Assembly (NCBI RefSeq): GCF_900130075.1
Contig: NZ_LT671418.1
Location: forward strand, 992,001 to 1,056,000
Length of the DNA stretch: 64,000 nucleotides
Source: Herminiimonas arsenitoxidans
GTDB lineage: Bacteria; Pseudomonadota; Gammaproteobacteria; Burkholderiales; Burkholderiaceae_D
Reading direction: 5' to 3'
Position 1 is the stretch's first letter, and every line of letters starts with the position of its first letter. The notes beneath the pieces are model-generated. The model ran no database searches, was not told where the DNA came from, and saw nothing but the letters and a program-made list of their open reading frames with translations. A program made the translations under genes and the position numbers. Shown here piece by piece: positions 17,274 through 26,552 of this stretch.

Positions 17274-18641
17274 ATGCCCACCACATCAAATCGCCTGAAC
17301 TGGATTAAAAGCGGCCTGTTCTGGCGCACTTTTTTCCTGCTCGCTTTTGTGATCGCAGCCAGTATGGCTGCGTGGGTTGCCAGCTATCGCGTCGTTGAAC
17401 AAACCCCACGCGCCAATCAAATTGCAGCACAAGTGATCTCTGTCGTCACCATCACGCGCGCTGCGCTGACTCACTCCGCACCTGATTTACGCCGCGAACT
17501 CCTGTTCGATCTATCAAGCAACGAAGGCATCCGCGTGTATCCGCTGGAGGATACCGATCGCGTCGAGCCACCTACCAATAACAGTTTGATGCGCACCATC
17601 CAGGAACATGTGCGTGCCGGTCTGGGGCAAGACACGCGTTTTGCACGTACAGTCAACGATGTTGCCGGATTCTGGGTCAGCTTCACGATCTCCGATGACG
17701 AATACTGGCTGATGCTGGATCGTGATCGAATCGAAGGCAGCTCCGGCGCGCAATGGGTCGGCTGGGGTGCAGCAACGCTATTGTTATCGTTGATCGGCGC
17801 GATGATTATTTCTGGCTTGATCAATCAACCGCTGGCACGCCTGACCGCCGCCACACGTGCCATCGCCAATGGACAGCGTCCACCGCCATTACCGGAACGC
17901 GGCCCGACAGAAATTCGCGAAGCCAATCACAGCTTCAATCAAATGGTGGACGATCTCAACCGCGTGGAATCTGATCGCACCGTTGTACTCGCCGGCATCT
18001 CGCATGATCTGCGTACGCCACTCGCACGCATGCAACTGGAAGTAGAATTGGCGCGATTGCCAGATGCGGCACGCGAAGGCATGCAGTCCGATCTGGAGCA
18101 GATGGATGCCATCATCGGCCAGTTCCTCGACTATGCAAAGCCGGCCGACAGCACACATTTCCAACCCGTTGATATGACAGCGCTGATCACCAGCACTGCG
18201 CATGAAGCAGCGCGTTTGACTGACGTACGTATCACCAGCAAGATCGACGACAACATCACCGTGCTCGGCAATGCCATTGACATCAAACGTGTCGTTAGCA
18301 ATCTGATTGAGAATGCGCGGCGCTATGGCAAAGCGGATGGCACTGATTTTGTAGAAATCGATCTATCCTGCCATGTGGAAGGCGACAAAGTCATTGTTGA
18401 AGTTGCCGATCATGGCGCTGGTGTACCGGAAGCGGAAATCGACAGATTGCTGCGTCCCTTCACACGGATGGATAGCGCACGCGGACAAGCAAATGGTGCA
18501 GGACTGGGCTTGGCGATCGTCGATCGTATCGTCAAGAGACACGGTGGAAAATTACAACTCTCGAATCGGAATGGCGGTGGTCTGGCCATACAAATCGTGC
18601 TGCACAATGCGAAAAAACGATACGGTCATTTCGCTACATAG
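17274..18641 (+). CDS. envZ: EnvZ-type sensor histidine kinase
   Basis: A 455-residue membrane histidine kinase paired with the upstream OmpR-type regulator. Two transmembrane segments (about 17-38 and 161-182) flank a periplasmic sensor of about 120 residues. A HAMP domain follows (about 182-235), then the H-box with His244 (AGISHDLRTPLARMQLEVE), the N-box NLIENARRYGKA, DHGAGVP and GAGLGLAIVDRIVKRHGG. All catalytic boxes look intact. The ATG at 17274 overlaps GGATG of a weak Shine-Dalgarno. Confidence 0.92.
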   Translation: MPTTSNRLNWIKSGLFWRTFFLLAFVIAASMAAWVASYRVVEQTPRANQIAAQVISVVTITRAALTHSAPDLRRELLFDLSSNEGIRVYPLEDTDRVEPPTNNSLMRTIQEHVRAGLGQDTRFARTVNDVAGFWVSFTISDDEYWLMLDRDRIEGSSGAQWVGWGAATLLLSLIGAMIISGLINQPLARLTAATRAIANGQRPPPLPERGPTEIREANHSFNQMVDDLNRVESDRTVVLAGISHDLRTPLARMQLEVELARLPDAAREGMQSDLEQMDAIIGQFLDYAKPADSTHFQPVDMTALITSTAHEAARLTDVRITSKIDDNITVLGNAIDIKRVVSNLIENARRYGKADGTDFVEIDLSCHVEGDKVIVEVADHGAGVPEAEIDRLLRPFTRMDSARGQANGAGLGLAIVDRIVKRHGGKLQLSNRNGGGLAIQIVLHNAKKRYGHFAT

Positions 18642-18665
18642 AAGCATCACACTATCGCAGCAGGC

Positions 18666-18710
18666 AAAATAAAACGCACATGCTCTTCAAGAGGATGTGC
18701 GTTTTATTTT
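18666..18710. terminator. Bidirectional terminator between envZ and the 99-aa gene
   Basis: A 16-bp perfect stem (AAAATAAAACGCACAT at 18666-18681 pairing with ATGTGCGTTTTATTTT at 18695-18710) and a 13-base loop lie between convergent genes. A and T runs in the stem allow termination in both directions. Confidence 0.92.
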
Positions 18711-18748
18711 AGATTCACGTTCCTGCAATCAGAACGCTGAATTTAAAT

Positions 18749-19048
18749 TCAGACTCTTTCGTCTTTTACTTCGGTAATCACACCTTCGATGATGATGTCA
18801 TTGCGCGATTGCTGATAAGCGCGCTCAGCGGTAAAGCGAGCCTTCGCTGCTTTACGTTTTTTGAACAGCAAAACTGGAATCAGCAACCAGCTCAGCAACA
18901 AGACCGTTACGACGACAAGCAATCCTGCCGCCAGGACTAAGCCCAACACCAGCCACGCGATCAGACGCGAGAAAAATCCGCCAGATTGATGACGGCGGAA
19001 TAGTTGTTGCCAGTTTTGAGCCTGTTGGCTGAAAAAGAAAGATGCCAT
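18749..19048 (-). CDS. Small membrane protein, function unknown
   Basis: A 99-residue protein with no family I can name. One long hydrophobic stretch (about residues 25-60, LIAWLVLGLVLAAGLLVVVTVLLLSWLLIPVLLF) probably forms one or two membrane segments. It is followed by a basic segment (KKRKAAKARF) and a polar tail ending ITEVKDERV. The ATG at 19048 is chosen since the longer frame adds a non-membrane leader, and AGGAG lies 11 bases upstream of it. It is convergent with envZ. Confidence 0.6.
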   Translation of the reverse strand: MASFFFSQQAQNWQQLFRRHQSGGFFSRLIAWLVLGLVLAAGLLVVVTVLLLSWLLIPVLLFKKRKAAKARFTAERAYQQSRNDIIIEGVITEVKDERV

Positions 19049-19309
19049 AGTTGTAATCACTCCTGTCTCTTTAGTATACGCCAAATAGGCGCAACCGATT
19101 GTTTCCCGACTTATCCTGCTATGCCCATGCTGGGCATGCCTGCATACAGTCCGTTTTCAAGTAGATAGCGATTCTTCTTGAAAATTCAATACATAATCAC
19201 TTTTATTCGAGAAATTCGCTGCAAGAAGGTCAAAAATACAGCGAATGCTGAAAAAATTATCCTTTTTGCATGACCTGGATGCGCTACGCGCGCAACAGAC
19301 ATAACATTT

Positions 19310-19798
19310 TTATACGGTTCGATAAATCAAGGCGACAGCTTCGGCAGCGATACCTTCTTCGCGCCCCAGATAGCCGAGTTTCTCATTCGTCTTCGCTTTG
19401 ATATTGACTTGATTAATCGCCACACCCAAGTCTTCTGCGATATTCGCCACCATGCCTGGAATATGCGGCGCCATTTTCGGCTTTTGCGCAATGATGGTCG
19501 CATCCACATTACCGATGCTGAAACCAGCCGCTGCCACGCGCTTGACCGCTTCACGCAACAAGACGCGTGAATCTGCGCCAGCAAACTCAACCGCCGTATC
19601 CGGAAAATGTCGTCCGATATCACCCAATGCTGCTGCGCCAAACAGGGCGTCAGTAATCGCATGCAGCAACACATCCGCATCCGAATGCCCCAGCAAACCC
19701 GTCGTATGCGGAATCGTCACGCCACCTATGATCAGCTTGCGACCTTCAACCAGTGCGTGGCAGTCGTAACCTTGTCCGACGCGAAATGGAACACTCAT
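19310..19798 (-). CDS. ispF: IspF, 2-C-methyl-D-erythritol 2,4-cyclodiphosphate synthase
   Basis: IspF (162 aa) makes the cyclodiphosphate of the MEP isoprenoid pathway. Metal-binding Asp12 and His14 (GYDCHAL) and His46 ([11 protein letters not shown]) are present. [42 protein letters not shown] and [23 protein letters not shown] are the family motifs. The ATG overlaps the ispD stop by 4 bases, so the two consecutive pathway enzymes are translationally coupled. Confidence 0.97.
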   Translation of the reverse strand: MSVPFRVGQGYDCHALVEGRKLIIGGVTIPHTTGLLGHSDADVLLHAITDALFGAAALGDIGRHFPDTAVEFAGADSRVLLREAVKRVAAAGFSIGNVDATIIAQKPKMAPHIPGMVANIAEDLGVAINQVNIKAKTNEKLGYLGREEGIAAEAVALIYRTV

Positions 19799-20490
19799 AC
19801 AAATCCTTTTAAATAAAGTTCGGCAAGCGCCACATCATGCGGCAGCGTCACCTTGAAATTACGTGCATCGCCTTCGACCAGCTTGGGCTGCAAACCCAGT
19901 GCCTCGATTGCGCTTGCTTCATCCGTCACTGCCACCGCCTGCTCCAGCGCGCGACGTAGCAAGCCGTAGCGAAACATTTGCGGCGTCTGCGCTGCCCACA
20001 GGCGATCACGCGCGACTGTTTGATCGACACGCCCTTTTTCGCCAGCGCGCTTCAACGTATCGACCACAGGCACGGCCAACAAACCGCCTACTTCGTCGTC
20101 TCGCAGGATATTGATCAGTTTATCGATCAGCGTGATGCTCAGTCCAGGACGAGCCGCATCATGCACCAGCACCCAATCTTCATCATCAACCATCTCGCGC
20201 ATCGCATGTAAGCCGTTCAATACCGACTGATGCCGTGTTGCACCGCCAACGCGCAATACCGTGACGTAGGAACTGTCGTGCAAGGCCGCCATCGTCGCAT
20301 CGATATAACCATCCTCGGCACTTGCCACGACAAAGGTATGCGCAATCGAATCTGCACTGGAAAACGTATCCAGCACATGCCGCAGCATAGGTTTGCCGGC
20401 AATCGGCACATATTGTTTTGGAATCTTTTCGCCCATGCGTGCGCCAACACCGGCGGCAGGGATCAAGGCGAAATAGCGAGGTAAATTCAT
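19795..20490 (-). CDS. ispD: IspD, 2-C-methyl-D-erythritol 4-phosphate cytidylyltransferase
   Basis: IspD (231 aa) transfers CMP to methylerythritol phosphate in the MEP pathway. The nucleotide-binding N-terminus is [19 protein letters not shown]. The mid-protein [12 protein letters not shown] and the [17 protein letters not shown] segment, which are characteristic of IspD, are intact. It forms a two-gene unit with ispF and diverges from mfd. Confidence 0.97.
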   Translation of the reverse strand: MNLPRYFALIPAAGVGARMGEKIPKQYVPIAGKPMLRHVLDTFSSADSIAHTFVVASAEDGYIDATMAALHDSSYVTVLRVGGATRHQSVLNGLHAMREMVDDEDWVLVHDAARPGLSITLIDKLINILRDDEVGGLLAVPVVDTLKRAGEKGRVDQTVARDRLWAAQTPQMFRYGLLRRALEQAVAVTDEASAIEALGLQPKLVEGDARNFKVTLPHDVALAELYLKGFV

Positions 20491-20571
20491 GTTGTCGTGG
20501 TGGGAAAATGCGTAGCTGCGTGCATGGGTGCGCTCTATTGTAGGGAAATTGTTATCCGAATACGCACGCGC

Positions 20572-20600
20572 CCGACGTAAAGAAGGGCTTGGTTTATAAT
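20572..20600 (+). promoter_or_regulatory. Possible sigma-70 promoter for mfd
   Basis: A perfect -10 box TATAAT at 20595-20600 lies 17 bases after CCGACG (20572-20577), which matches TTGACA only at 3 positions. It is in the 201-base gap between divergent ispD and mfd, about 92 bases before the mfd ATG. The -10 is convincing; the -35 is not. Confidence 0.4.
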
Positions 20601-20691
20601 CGCATCATAATTTTTCACTGTCAAATGAAGTGCGTATAGGCAAGTTGCAGGCACTTTGTGACCACCCTGACATTTTCAATGTCGCTATTTG

Positions 20692-23600
20692 ATGTCATTC
20701 GACCTAAAAAAATCTCTCCCCAAGCCCGGTTCGCGTTTCGTTCTGCCTCCTGTTCATGGTTCAGCGGATGCTTATGTGCTGGCGCAAGCCGCCGCAGAAC
20801 TGAAATCGCAAAAGCGTATGTTGACGGTCGTCGTGGCGAACGCCAGTGATGCACAACGCCTGCTAGCTGAAATCCCCTGGTTCGGTAAAGAACAGAACAA
20901 TCTACGCTGTCACCTGCTACCGGATTGGGAGACGTTGCCCTACGATGCCTTCTCACCGCATCAAGATCTCGTCTCCGAGCGTCTGGCGACCTTGTACGAG
21001 GTTTTAAACGGGCAATGCGATGTCTTGATCGTGCCGGCCACCACTGCGTTGGTGCGCATGGCACCGCCCGCCTTCCTCGCGTCCTACACCTTCTTCTTCA
21101 AACAAGGCGAAACGCTGGATGAAGCGAAGCTGAAAGCGCAGTTGCAGCTCGCCGGCTACAGCCCAGTCAAGCAAGTGATGTCGCCTGGCGAATATTCGGT
21201 GCGCGGCGGCTTGATCGATATCTTCCCTATGGGCTCCGTCTTGCCGTATCGCATCGATTTGTTTGGCGACACGATAGATACGATACGCACTTTCGACGCG
21301 GACTCGCAACGCTCGCTGTATCCAGTCAAGGAAGTACGCCTGCTGCCGGCACGCGAATTTCCTATGGACGAAGAAGCGCGCACCGCATTTCGCGGTCGTT
21401 GGCGCGAGCTGTTCGAAGGCGATCCTAGCCGCTCGGTGATTTACAAAGACATAGGCAGCGGCATCGCATCCGCCGGTATTGAATACTATCTGCCGCTGTT
21501 CTTTGAAGAAACCAACACGCTATTTGACTATCTGCCAACAGATACGACCTTCGCACTCATAGGCGATATAGAAGCAGCGATCAAACGTTTCTGGGACGAT
21601 ACGCAATCTCGTTATCGTTTCCTCAAATCGGATCGCGAGCGCCCTATCCTCGCGCCGGAACAAATTTTCCTCAGCGACGAAAATTTCTTCACGCTGGCAA
21701 AACCTTACGGTCGCTGGATACTGCAAAACGAAGACGTCGCCTCCGAACTATCTGCGCCGCTACCGAATATCGCCGTCAATCGTCGTGCCGACGATCCATT
21801 GGTCAATCTACGCTCGTATCTGCTGCAAACTGATAAGCGTGTATTGATCTGTGCAGAAACCAACGGTAGACGCGAAACGCTGCAGCAATATTTCAACGAA
21901 TACGATCTGTCGCTCGCACCTGCAGAGAGCTTTGCCGATTTCAGTACCGCATCCGCCAAGCTGATGCTCGGCGTTGCTCCTATGCATGCCGGTTTCGAAC
22001 TTGGCCATGCATTGGGTGGCTTCGCCTTTATTACTGAAACCGAGTTGTACGCCGGCTCTGGCCGTCGCGTCGGCAGCAAAAAGCAGGAAGGCGCGACCCA
22101 AGTCGAGTCGATGGTGCGCGATCTGTCCGAACTCAAAATCGGCGATCCTGTGGTGCACGTCAATCACGGTATAGGCCGCTACATGGGCCTTATCAGCATG
22201 GATCTCGGTGAAGGCGAAACCGAATTCCTACATCTAGAATACGCCAAGGACACCAAGCTCTACGTGCCTGTATCGCAGTTGCACGTGATCTCACGTTATT
22301 CCGGCGCATCACCGGAAGATGCGCCCTTGCATGCACTCGGTTCTGGCCAGTGGGAAAAAGCCAAGCGCCGTGCCGCTGAAAAAATCCGCGACACTGCTGC
22401 CGAACTTTTGAATCTGTACGCCCGCCGCGCACTGCGCGAAGGCCACAGCTTTGAATATTCGGCACACGATTACGAAGCCTTTGCAGAAAGCTTTGGCTTC
22501 GAAGAAACCGCCGATCAAGCCGCTGCGATCAATGCCGTCATCAAGGACATGACCAGCGGCAAGCCTATGGACAGACTGATCTGCGGCGACGTCGGCTTCG
22601 GCAAAACAGAAGTCGCCTTGCGCGCCGCATTCGTTGCTGTACTCGGTGGCAAACAGGTTGCGATTCTGGCGCCAACAACTCTGCTCGCAGAACAGCATGC
22701 GCAAACCTTTGCCGATCGCTTCGCCGACTGGCCGGTACGTATCGCAGAACTGTCTCGCTTCCGCACTGCGAAGGAAGTCACGCAAGCAATCAAGGGCATG
22801 GCCGACGGCACACTGGATATCGTCATCGGCACGCATAAACTGCTGTCAGCCGATATCAAGTTCTCGCGACTCGGCCTCGTCATCATTGATGAAGAACATC
22901 GTTTTGGCGTACGACAAAAAGAAGCGCTGAAAGCATTGCGCGCCGAGGTCGATGTACTGACGCTCACTGCGACACCTATCCCACGCACATTGGGCATGGC
23001 ACTGGAAGGCTTGCGCGATTTTTCCATCATCGCCACCGCGCCGCAGAAACGTCTAGCCATCAAGACTTTCGTCCGCAGTGAAAACGATTCCGTCATACGC
23101 GAAGCCTGCCTGCGTGAATTGAAGCGCGGCGGACAGGTTTACTTCTTGCACAATGAAGTGGAAACCATCCAGAACCGCAAAGCGATGCTGGAAGAGTTGA
23201 TGCCGGAAGCACGCATAGGCGTGGCGCACGGCCAGTTGCACGAGCGCGATCTGGAGCGTGTCATGCGCGACTTTGTGGCGCAACGCTTCAACATCCTGCT
23301 GTGTACGACGATTATCGAAACCGGCATTGACGTCCCGACAGCCAACACCATCATCATGCACAGAGCCGACAAATTCGGTCTGGCACAATTGCATCAATTA
23401 CGTGGTCGCGTCGGTCGTTCGCATCATCAGGCTTACGCTTATTTGCTGGTACACGATGTACAAGGTTTGACCAAACTGGCGCAACGTCGACTCGATGCGA
23501 TTCAGCAGATGGAAGAACTGGGCAGTGGCTTCTACCTCGCGATGCACGATCTGGAAATCCGTGGTGCCGGCGAAGTGTTGGGTGACAATCAATCCGGCGA

Positions 23601-24135
23601 AATGAGCGAGATCGGCTTCCAGCTTTATTCAGATATGTTGAATGAAGCAGTGCGCTCGCTGAAAAGCGGCAAGGAACCTGACCTCGCAGCACCGCTCTCG
23701 ACCACAACCGAAATCAATCTGCACGTGCCCGCCTTGTTGCCTAGCACCTATTGCGGCGATGTACATGAGCGCCTGTCTATCTATAAGCGTCTGGCCAATT
23801 GCAAAACGCAGGAAGCCGTCACTGATCTGCAGGAAGAATTAATCGATCGTTTTGGGAAATTGCCTGATCCAGCACAAGCGCTGGTGGAAACGCATAGATT
23901 GCGGGTAGCTGCTGTGCCGGTTGGCATCATCAAGATTGACGCGCACGCAGAATCTGCCACACTGCAATTTGAGCCGAATCCACCGATCGATGCGATGCGC
24001 ATCATTGAGCTGATTCAAAAGAATCGTCATATCAAATTGAACGGCCAGGATAAATTACGCATCACGGCCAATATGCCTGATCTGGCGGCACGCGTGCTGC
24101 AGATCAAGAACACGATACGCGCACTACTCGCATAA
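20692..24135 (+). CDS. mfd: Mfd, transcription-repair coupling factor
   Basis: Mfd (1147 aa, standard length) dislodges RNA polymerase stalled at DNA damage and recruits UvrA. In order there is a UvrB-like N-terminal region (AEIPWFGKEQNNLRCHLLPDWETLPYD...), the RNA-polymerase-interaction domain (PVVHVNHGIGRYMGLISMDLGEGE), and RecG-type helicase motifs. These include Walker A GDVGFGKTE (about residue 631), DEEH (about 733), TATPIPRTL, and the TRG region (QLHQLRGRVGRSHHQAYAYLL). A C-terminal regulatory domain ends the protein. The ATG at 20692 is directly preceded by an in-frame TTG, and I prefer ATG. serB follows by 24 bases. Confidence 0.97.
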   Translation: MSFDLKKSLPKPGSRFVLPPVHGSADAYVLAQAAAELKSQKRMLTVVVANASDAQRLLAEIPWFGKEQNNLRCHLLPDWETLPYDAFSPHQDLVSERLATLYEVLNGQCDVLIVPATTALVRMAPPAFLASYTFFFKQGETLDEAKLKAQLQLAGYSPVKQVMSPGEYSVRGGLIDIFPMGSVLPYRIDLFGDTIDTIRTFDADSQRSLYPVKEVRLLPAREFPMDEEARTAFRGRWRELFEGDPSRSVIYKDIGSGIASAGIEYYLPLFFEETNTLFDYLPTDTTFALIGDIEAAIKRFWDDTQSRYRFLKSDRERPILAPEQIFLSDENFFTLAKPYGRWILQNEDVASELSAPLPNIAVNRRADDPLVNLRSYLLQTDKRVLICAETNGRRETLQQYFNEYDLSLAPAESFADFSTASAKLMLGVAPMHAGFELGHALGGFAFITETELYAGSGRRVGSKKQEGATQVESMVRDLSELKIGDPVVHVNHGIGRYMGLISMDLGEGETEFLHLEYAKDTKLYVPVSQLHVISRYSGASPEDAPLHALGSGQWEKAKRRAAEKIRDTAAELLNLYARRALREGHSFEYSAHDYEAFAESFGFEETADQAAAINAVIKDMTSGKPMDRLICGDVGFGKTEVALRAAFVAVLGGKQVAILAPTTLLAEQHAQTFADRFADWPVRIAELSRFRTAKEVTQAIKGMADGTLDIVIGTHKLLSADIKFSRLGLVIIDEEHRFGVRQKEALKALRAEVDVLTLTATPIPRTLGMALEGLRDFSIIATAPQKRLAIKTFVRSENDSVIREACLRELKRGGQVYFLHNEVETIQNRKAMLEELMPEARIGVAHGQLHERDLERVMRDFVAQRFNILLCTTIIETGIDVPTANTIIMHRADKFGLAQLHQLRGRVGRSHHQAYAYLLVHDVQGLTKLAQRRLDAIQQMEELGSGFYLAMHDLEIRGAGEVLGDNQSGEMSEIGFQLYSDMLNEAVRSLKSGKEPDLAAPLSTTTEINLHVPALLPSTYCGDVHERLSIYKRLANCKTQEAVTDLQEELIDRFGKLPDPAQALVETHRLRVAAVPVGIIKIDAHAESATLQFEPNPPIDAMRIIELIQKNRHIKLNGQDKLRITANMPDLAARVLQIKNTIRALLA

Positions 24136-24159
24136 GAACTTAACTGAATTGATAAACTC

Positions 24160-25005
24160 ATGAATCTGATCTTGCAAGGACTTAACACCCAACGCCATAT
24201 CGTCGAACAAATCGCCGGTCTTGCCCGTCCACGCTCGATTATCGCCATCAATGAGCATGCCTACCGCTGCACCGATATCAGTTACAACGATGAAGTGAAG
24301 TCGCAAATCGATATCGCCGCCTGGGCTGCCAAACTGGACTACGCGTTCATCGAACGCAGCCGCACATTGTCGGACTTCAAGCTGGTCGCGATGGATATGG
24401 ATTCGACGCTGATCACGATTGAATGCATAGATGAAATCGCCGACATGCAAGGCTTGAAGCCGCAAGTTGCAGAAATCACGGAAGCCGCCATGCGCGGCGA
24501 ACTGGAATTCAAGGAAAGCCTGACCCGTCGTGTCGCCCTGCTCAAAGGTCTCGATGCCAGCGCGCTACAACGTGTCTACGATGAACGTCTGGGGCTGTCA
24601 CCAGGCGCAGAAAGAATGCTGACGGCAATACAGGCTGCAGGTATGAAAACCTTGCTGGTATCCGGCGGCTTTACCTTCTTTACAGACATGATGAAACAGC
24701 GCCTCAACCTCGACTACACCCATTCCAACCAGTTGGAAATCATTGACGGCAAACTGACCGGCCGCGTCATCGGCGACATCGTTGACGGCGAGGAAAAGAA
24801 GCTGACTGTGGAGCGCGTCTGCAAAGAACTAGGAATCTCACCAAAACAAGCGATAGTCATGGGTGATGGTGCCAATGATTTGCGGATGATGAGTATTGCC
24901 GGATTGTCCGTCGCATTCCGTGCCAAACCAGTGGTGCGAGCACAAGCGGATATCGCCTTGAATTTTGTCGGTCTGGATGGCGTGTTGAATCTGTTGCCTA
25001 ACTAA
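24160..25005 (+). CDS. serB: SerB, phosphoserine phosphatase
   Basis: SerB (281 aa) catalyses the last step of serine synthesis. It has an N-terminal extension of about 70 residues, as in enterobacterial SerB, then the HAD core. Motif I is DMDSTL with nucleophile Asp79 and Asp81, motif II is SGGFTFF, and motif IV is GDGANDLRMM. The RVIGDIVDGEEK stretch is typical of the family. It probably shares a transcript with mfd (24-base gap). Confidence 0.95.
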   Translation: MNLILQGLNTQRHIVEQIAGLARPRSIIAINEHAYRCTDISYNDEVKSQIDIAAWAAKLDYAFIERSRTLSDFKLVAMDMDSTLITIECIDEIADMQGLKPQVAEITEAAMRGELEFKESLTRRVALLKGLDASALQRVYDERLGLSPGAERMLTAIQAAGMKTLLVSGGFTFFTDMMKQRLNLDYTHSNQLEIIDGKLTGRVIGDIVDGEEKKLTVERVCKELGISPKQAIVMGDGANDLRMMSIAGLSVAFRAKPVVRAQADIALNFVGLDGVLNLLPN

Positions 25006-25080
25006 TTAGGCATTAGCGGCTGACGGCAGGACATGTAGCTCGTTTGCCCAACGTGCGCCTAAAACCTGCTTACTGATAAA

Positions 25081-25110
25081 AAATACTCGCCCGGTGCCGA
25101 GTTTATTGCT
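25081..25110 (+). terminator. Possible weak terminator after serB
   Basis: ACTCG (25085-25089) pairs with CGAGT (25098-25102), with A-rich sequence before and a mixed T-rich tract after. The stem is only 5 bp, so this is tentative. Nothing else recognisable lies in the 223-base gap between serB and the next gene. Confidence 0.3.
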
Positions 25111-25228
25111 TTCCCTGCCAAATTTCCTTTATGCTCTAAACAATCTTAAGTAAAAAAGATCATCGTAGTTCAGGTTATTGATGTTTTTGAGAAGTCCCTC
25201 TCATTGAAAATCATTTGCTTCGACCATC

Positions 25229-25984
25229 ATGATGAATACCTTTGGACCTCGGCAGGTTGAAACATCCAGCTGGCAGCGCTGGATCAAGGAAGCCGTACAT
25301 TTTTCCGGCAAGCATCTGGCACTCAATGTGTGTCTAGTGCTTGCGACGATAGGCTTGTTCGGATCGTTCCCGCCCTTGGTTCTGATCATCGTTTCGCCGG
25401 TTCTGGTCGGTGTCTTCGTACTGGTCGCATACAGCGCCGACACCAAGCAACCCGTTCTGCAAATTCTAAAATCCTCACCCGCTGGACTTCTACGTATTCT
25501 GCTGTGCTCGGCCGCTACGGTTCTGATCATGGCGCTCGTCATTTCCGCCACTGTACTTCTCATCAAAGGATCTGTCGTTGCGCCGGAATCCACCGTTCCC
25601 TATATCGCGCAATCCTATGACGTCAGTGACTTCATGGGTGGCTCCAAGGCATTGTTCACTATCGGAATCTGGCTGCTTGCGATCCTGCCGTGGTTCGCAA
25701 TCCCACTTTTCGTGTGCACCAGTCTGTCTTTGAGGATGTGCCTGGATAATACCTTCGTCGCATTTAATCAAAACAAATTCGTCGTGGTCGTCGTATTTCT
25801 ATGTGTGCTCGTTCTGATGGGCGGTGCACTATTCCACGGTCTGACCGTTGTGCCGCTCTACCCTGTCTTGGGTGGACTCTTGTACGCATCTTATCGCCAC
25901 ATTTTTCTCGGTCTGCCGCCAGCTGAACCGCAAAAAGAAAAAATCAAGGTGCCACTGTTTGCTCGCTTCATGCAATCAAAGTGA
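25229..25984 (+). CDS. Polytopic membrane protein, function unknown
   Basis: A 251-residue inner-membrane protein that I cannot place in a named family with certainty. After a polar N-terminus (SSWQRWIKEAVHF) there are about five or six hydrophobic segments. They lie at about 32-70, 88-112, 140-165, 185-205 and 210-230. A basic tail (KEKIKVPLFARFMQSK) ends the protein. The opening WxxWIKEA and overall layout resemble the BPSS1780-type membrane proteins common in Burkholderiales, but that is a guess. Two ATGs lie in tandem (25229, 25232) without a clear Shine-Dalgarno. Confidence 0.6.
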   Translation: MMNTFGPRQVETSSWQRWIKEAVHFSGKHLALNVCLVLATIGLFGSFPPLVLIIVSPVLVGVFVLVAYSADTKQPVLQILKSSPAGLLRILLCSAATVLIMALVISATVLLIKGSVVAPESTVPYIAQSYDVSDFMGGSKALFTIGIWLLAILPWFAIPLFVCTSLSLRMCLDNTFVAFNQNKFVVVVVFLCVLVLMGGALFHGLTVVPLYPVLGGLLYASYRHIFLGLPPAEPQKEKIKVPLFARFMQSK

Positions 25985-26115
25985 AACCTTGTATGCTCTT
26001 CTGATACGATCATCACCATCTGATTGTGCATTGAAGCAGCAAGGGAAAATCATGCTGCAAGGAACTCTGCCGGACAATTGATATCCTAATTACATACTCA
26101 CAAGAAAATATCATC

Positions 26116-26475
26116 ATGGACCAGCAACTCGTTTTAGACACCTCAACACAATCCGCCAAGAACCTCGCATGGTGGCTATACATCGCGCATGCAGCCAGCT
26201 TGCTGTTTTCGCTGGGTGCGTTTTCTTTCATTCCACTGATACTCAACTACGTCAAACGCGAAGATTCTGCCAATACCTTCGTCTACAGCCATCACGGCTG
26301 GCAGATTCGTTCGTTCTGGTGGTATCTGGTGTGGATGACGCTGGGCGGCGTATTGTTTCTGACCTTTGTCGGCATTCCTGCCGCATTTTTGATCTGGGGC
26401 ATCGCTTGGCTGTGGAAGCTGTATCGTCTGATCAAGGGCATCGTCGATTTGAACGATAACAAACCCATGCCTTAG
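26116..26475 (+). CDS. Small membrane protein, DUF4870-like
   Basis: A 119-residue membrane protein with three hydrophobic segments (about 18-47, 66-90 and 84-105) and a conserved polar core, IPLILNYVKREDSANTFVYSHHGWQIRSFWWYLVW. That core is the pattern of the DUF4870-type family (a membrane hairpin followed by H-x-x-WQ). The family function is unknown. The C-terminus LWKLYRLIKGIVDLNDNKPMP is typical of the same group in Burkholderiales. A bidirectional terminator follows. The name is from memory, not from a search. Confidence 0.65.
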   Translation: MDQQLVLDTSTQSAKNLAWWLYIAHAASLLFSLGAFSFIPLILNYVKREDSANTFVYSHHGWQIRSFWWYLVWMTLGGVLFLTFVGIPAAFLIWGIAWLWKLYRLIKGIVDLNDNKPMP

Positions 26476-26496
26476 GCTTGTTCAGCTTGACCTCAT

Positions 26497-26525
26497 AAAA
26501 AAAGCATCCGTATGGATGCTTTTTT
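26497..26525. terminator. Bidirectional terminator
   Basis: A-run, GCATCC (26504-26509), 4-base loop, GGATGC (26514-26519), T-run. Both strands have a good U-tract after the stem. It serves the convergent small membrane protein gene and the end of the peptide transporter operon. Confidence 0.9.
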
Positions 26526-26552
26526 CTTTGTGCGACACAACCTTCCTACTGC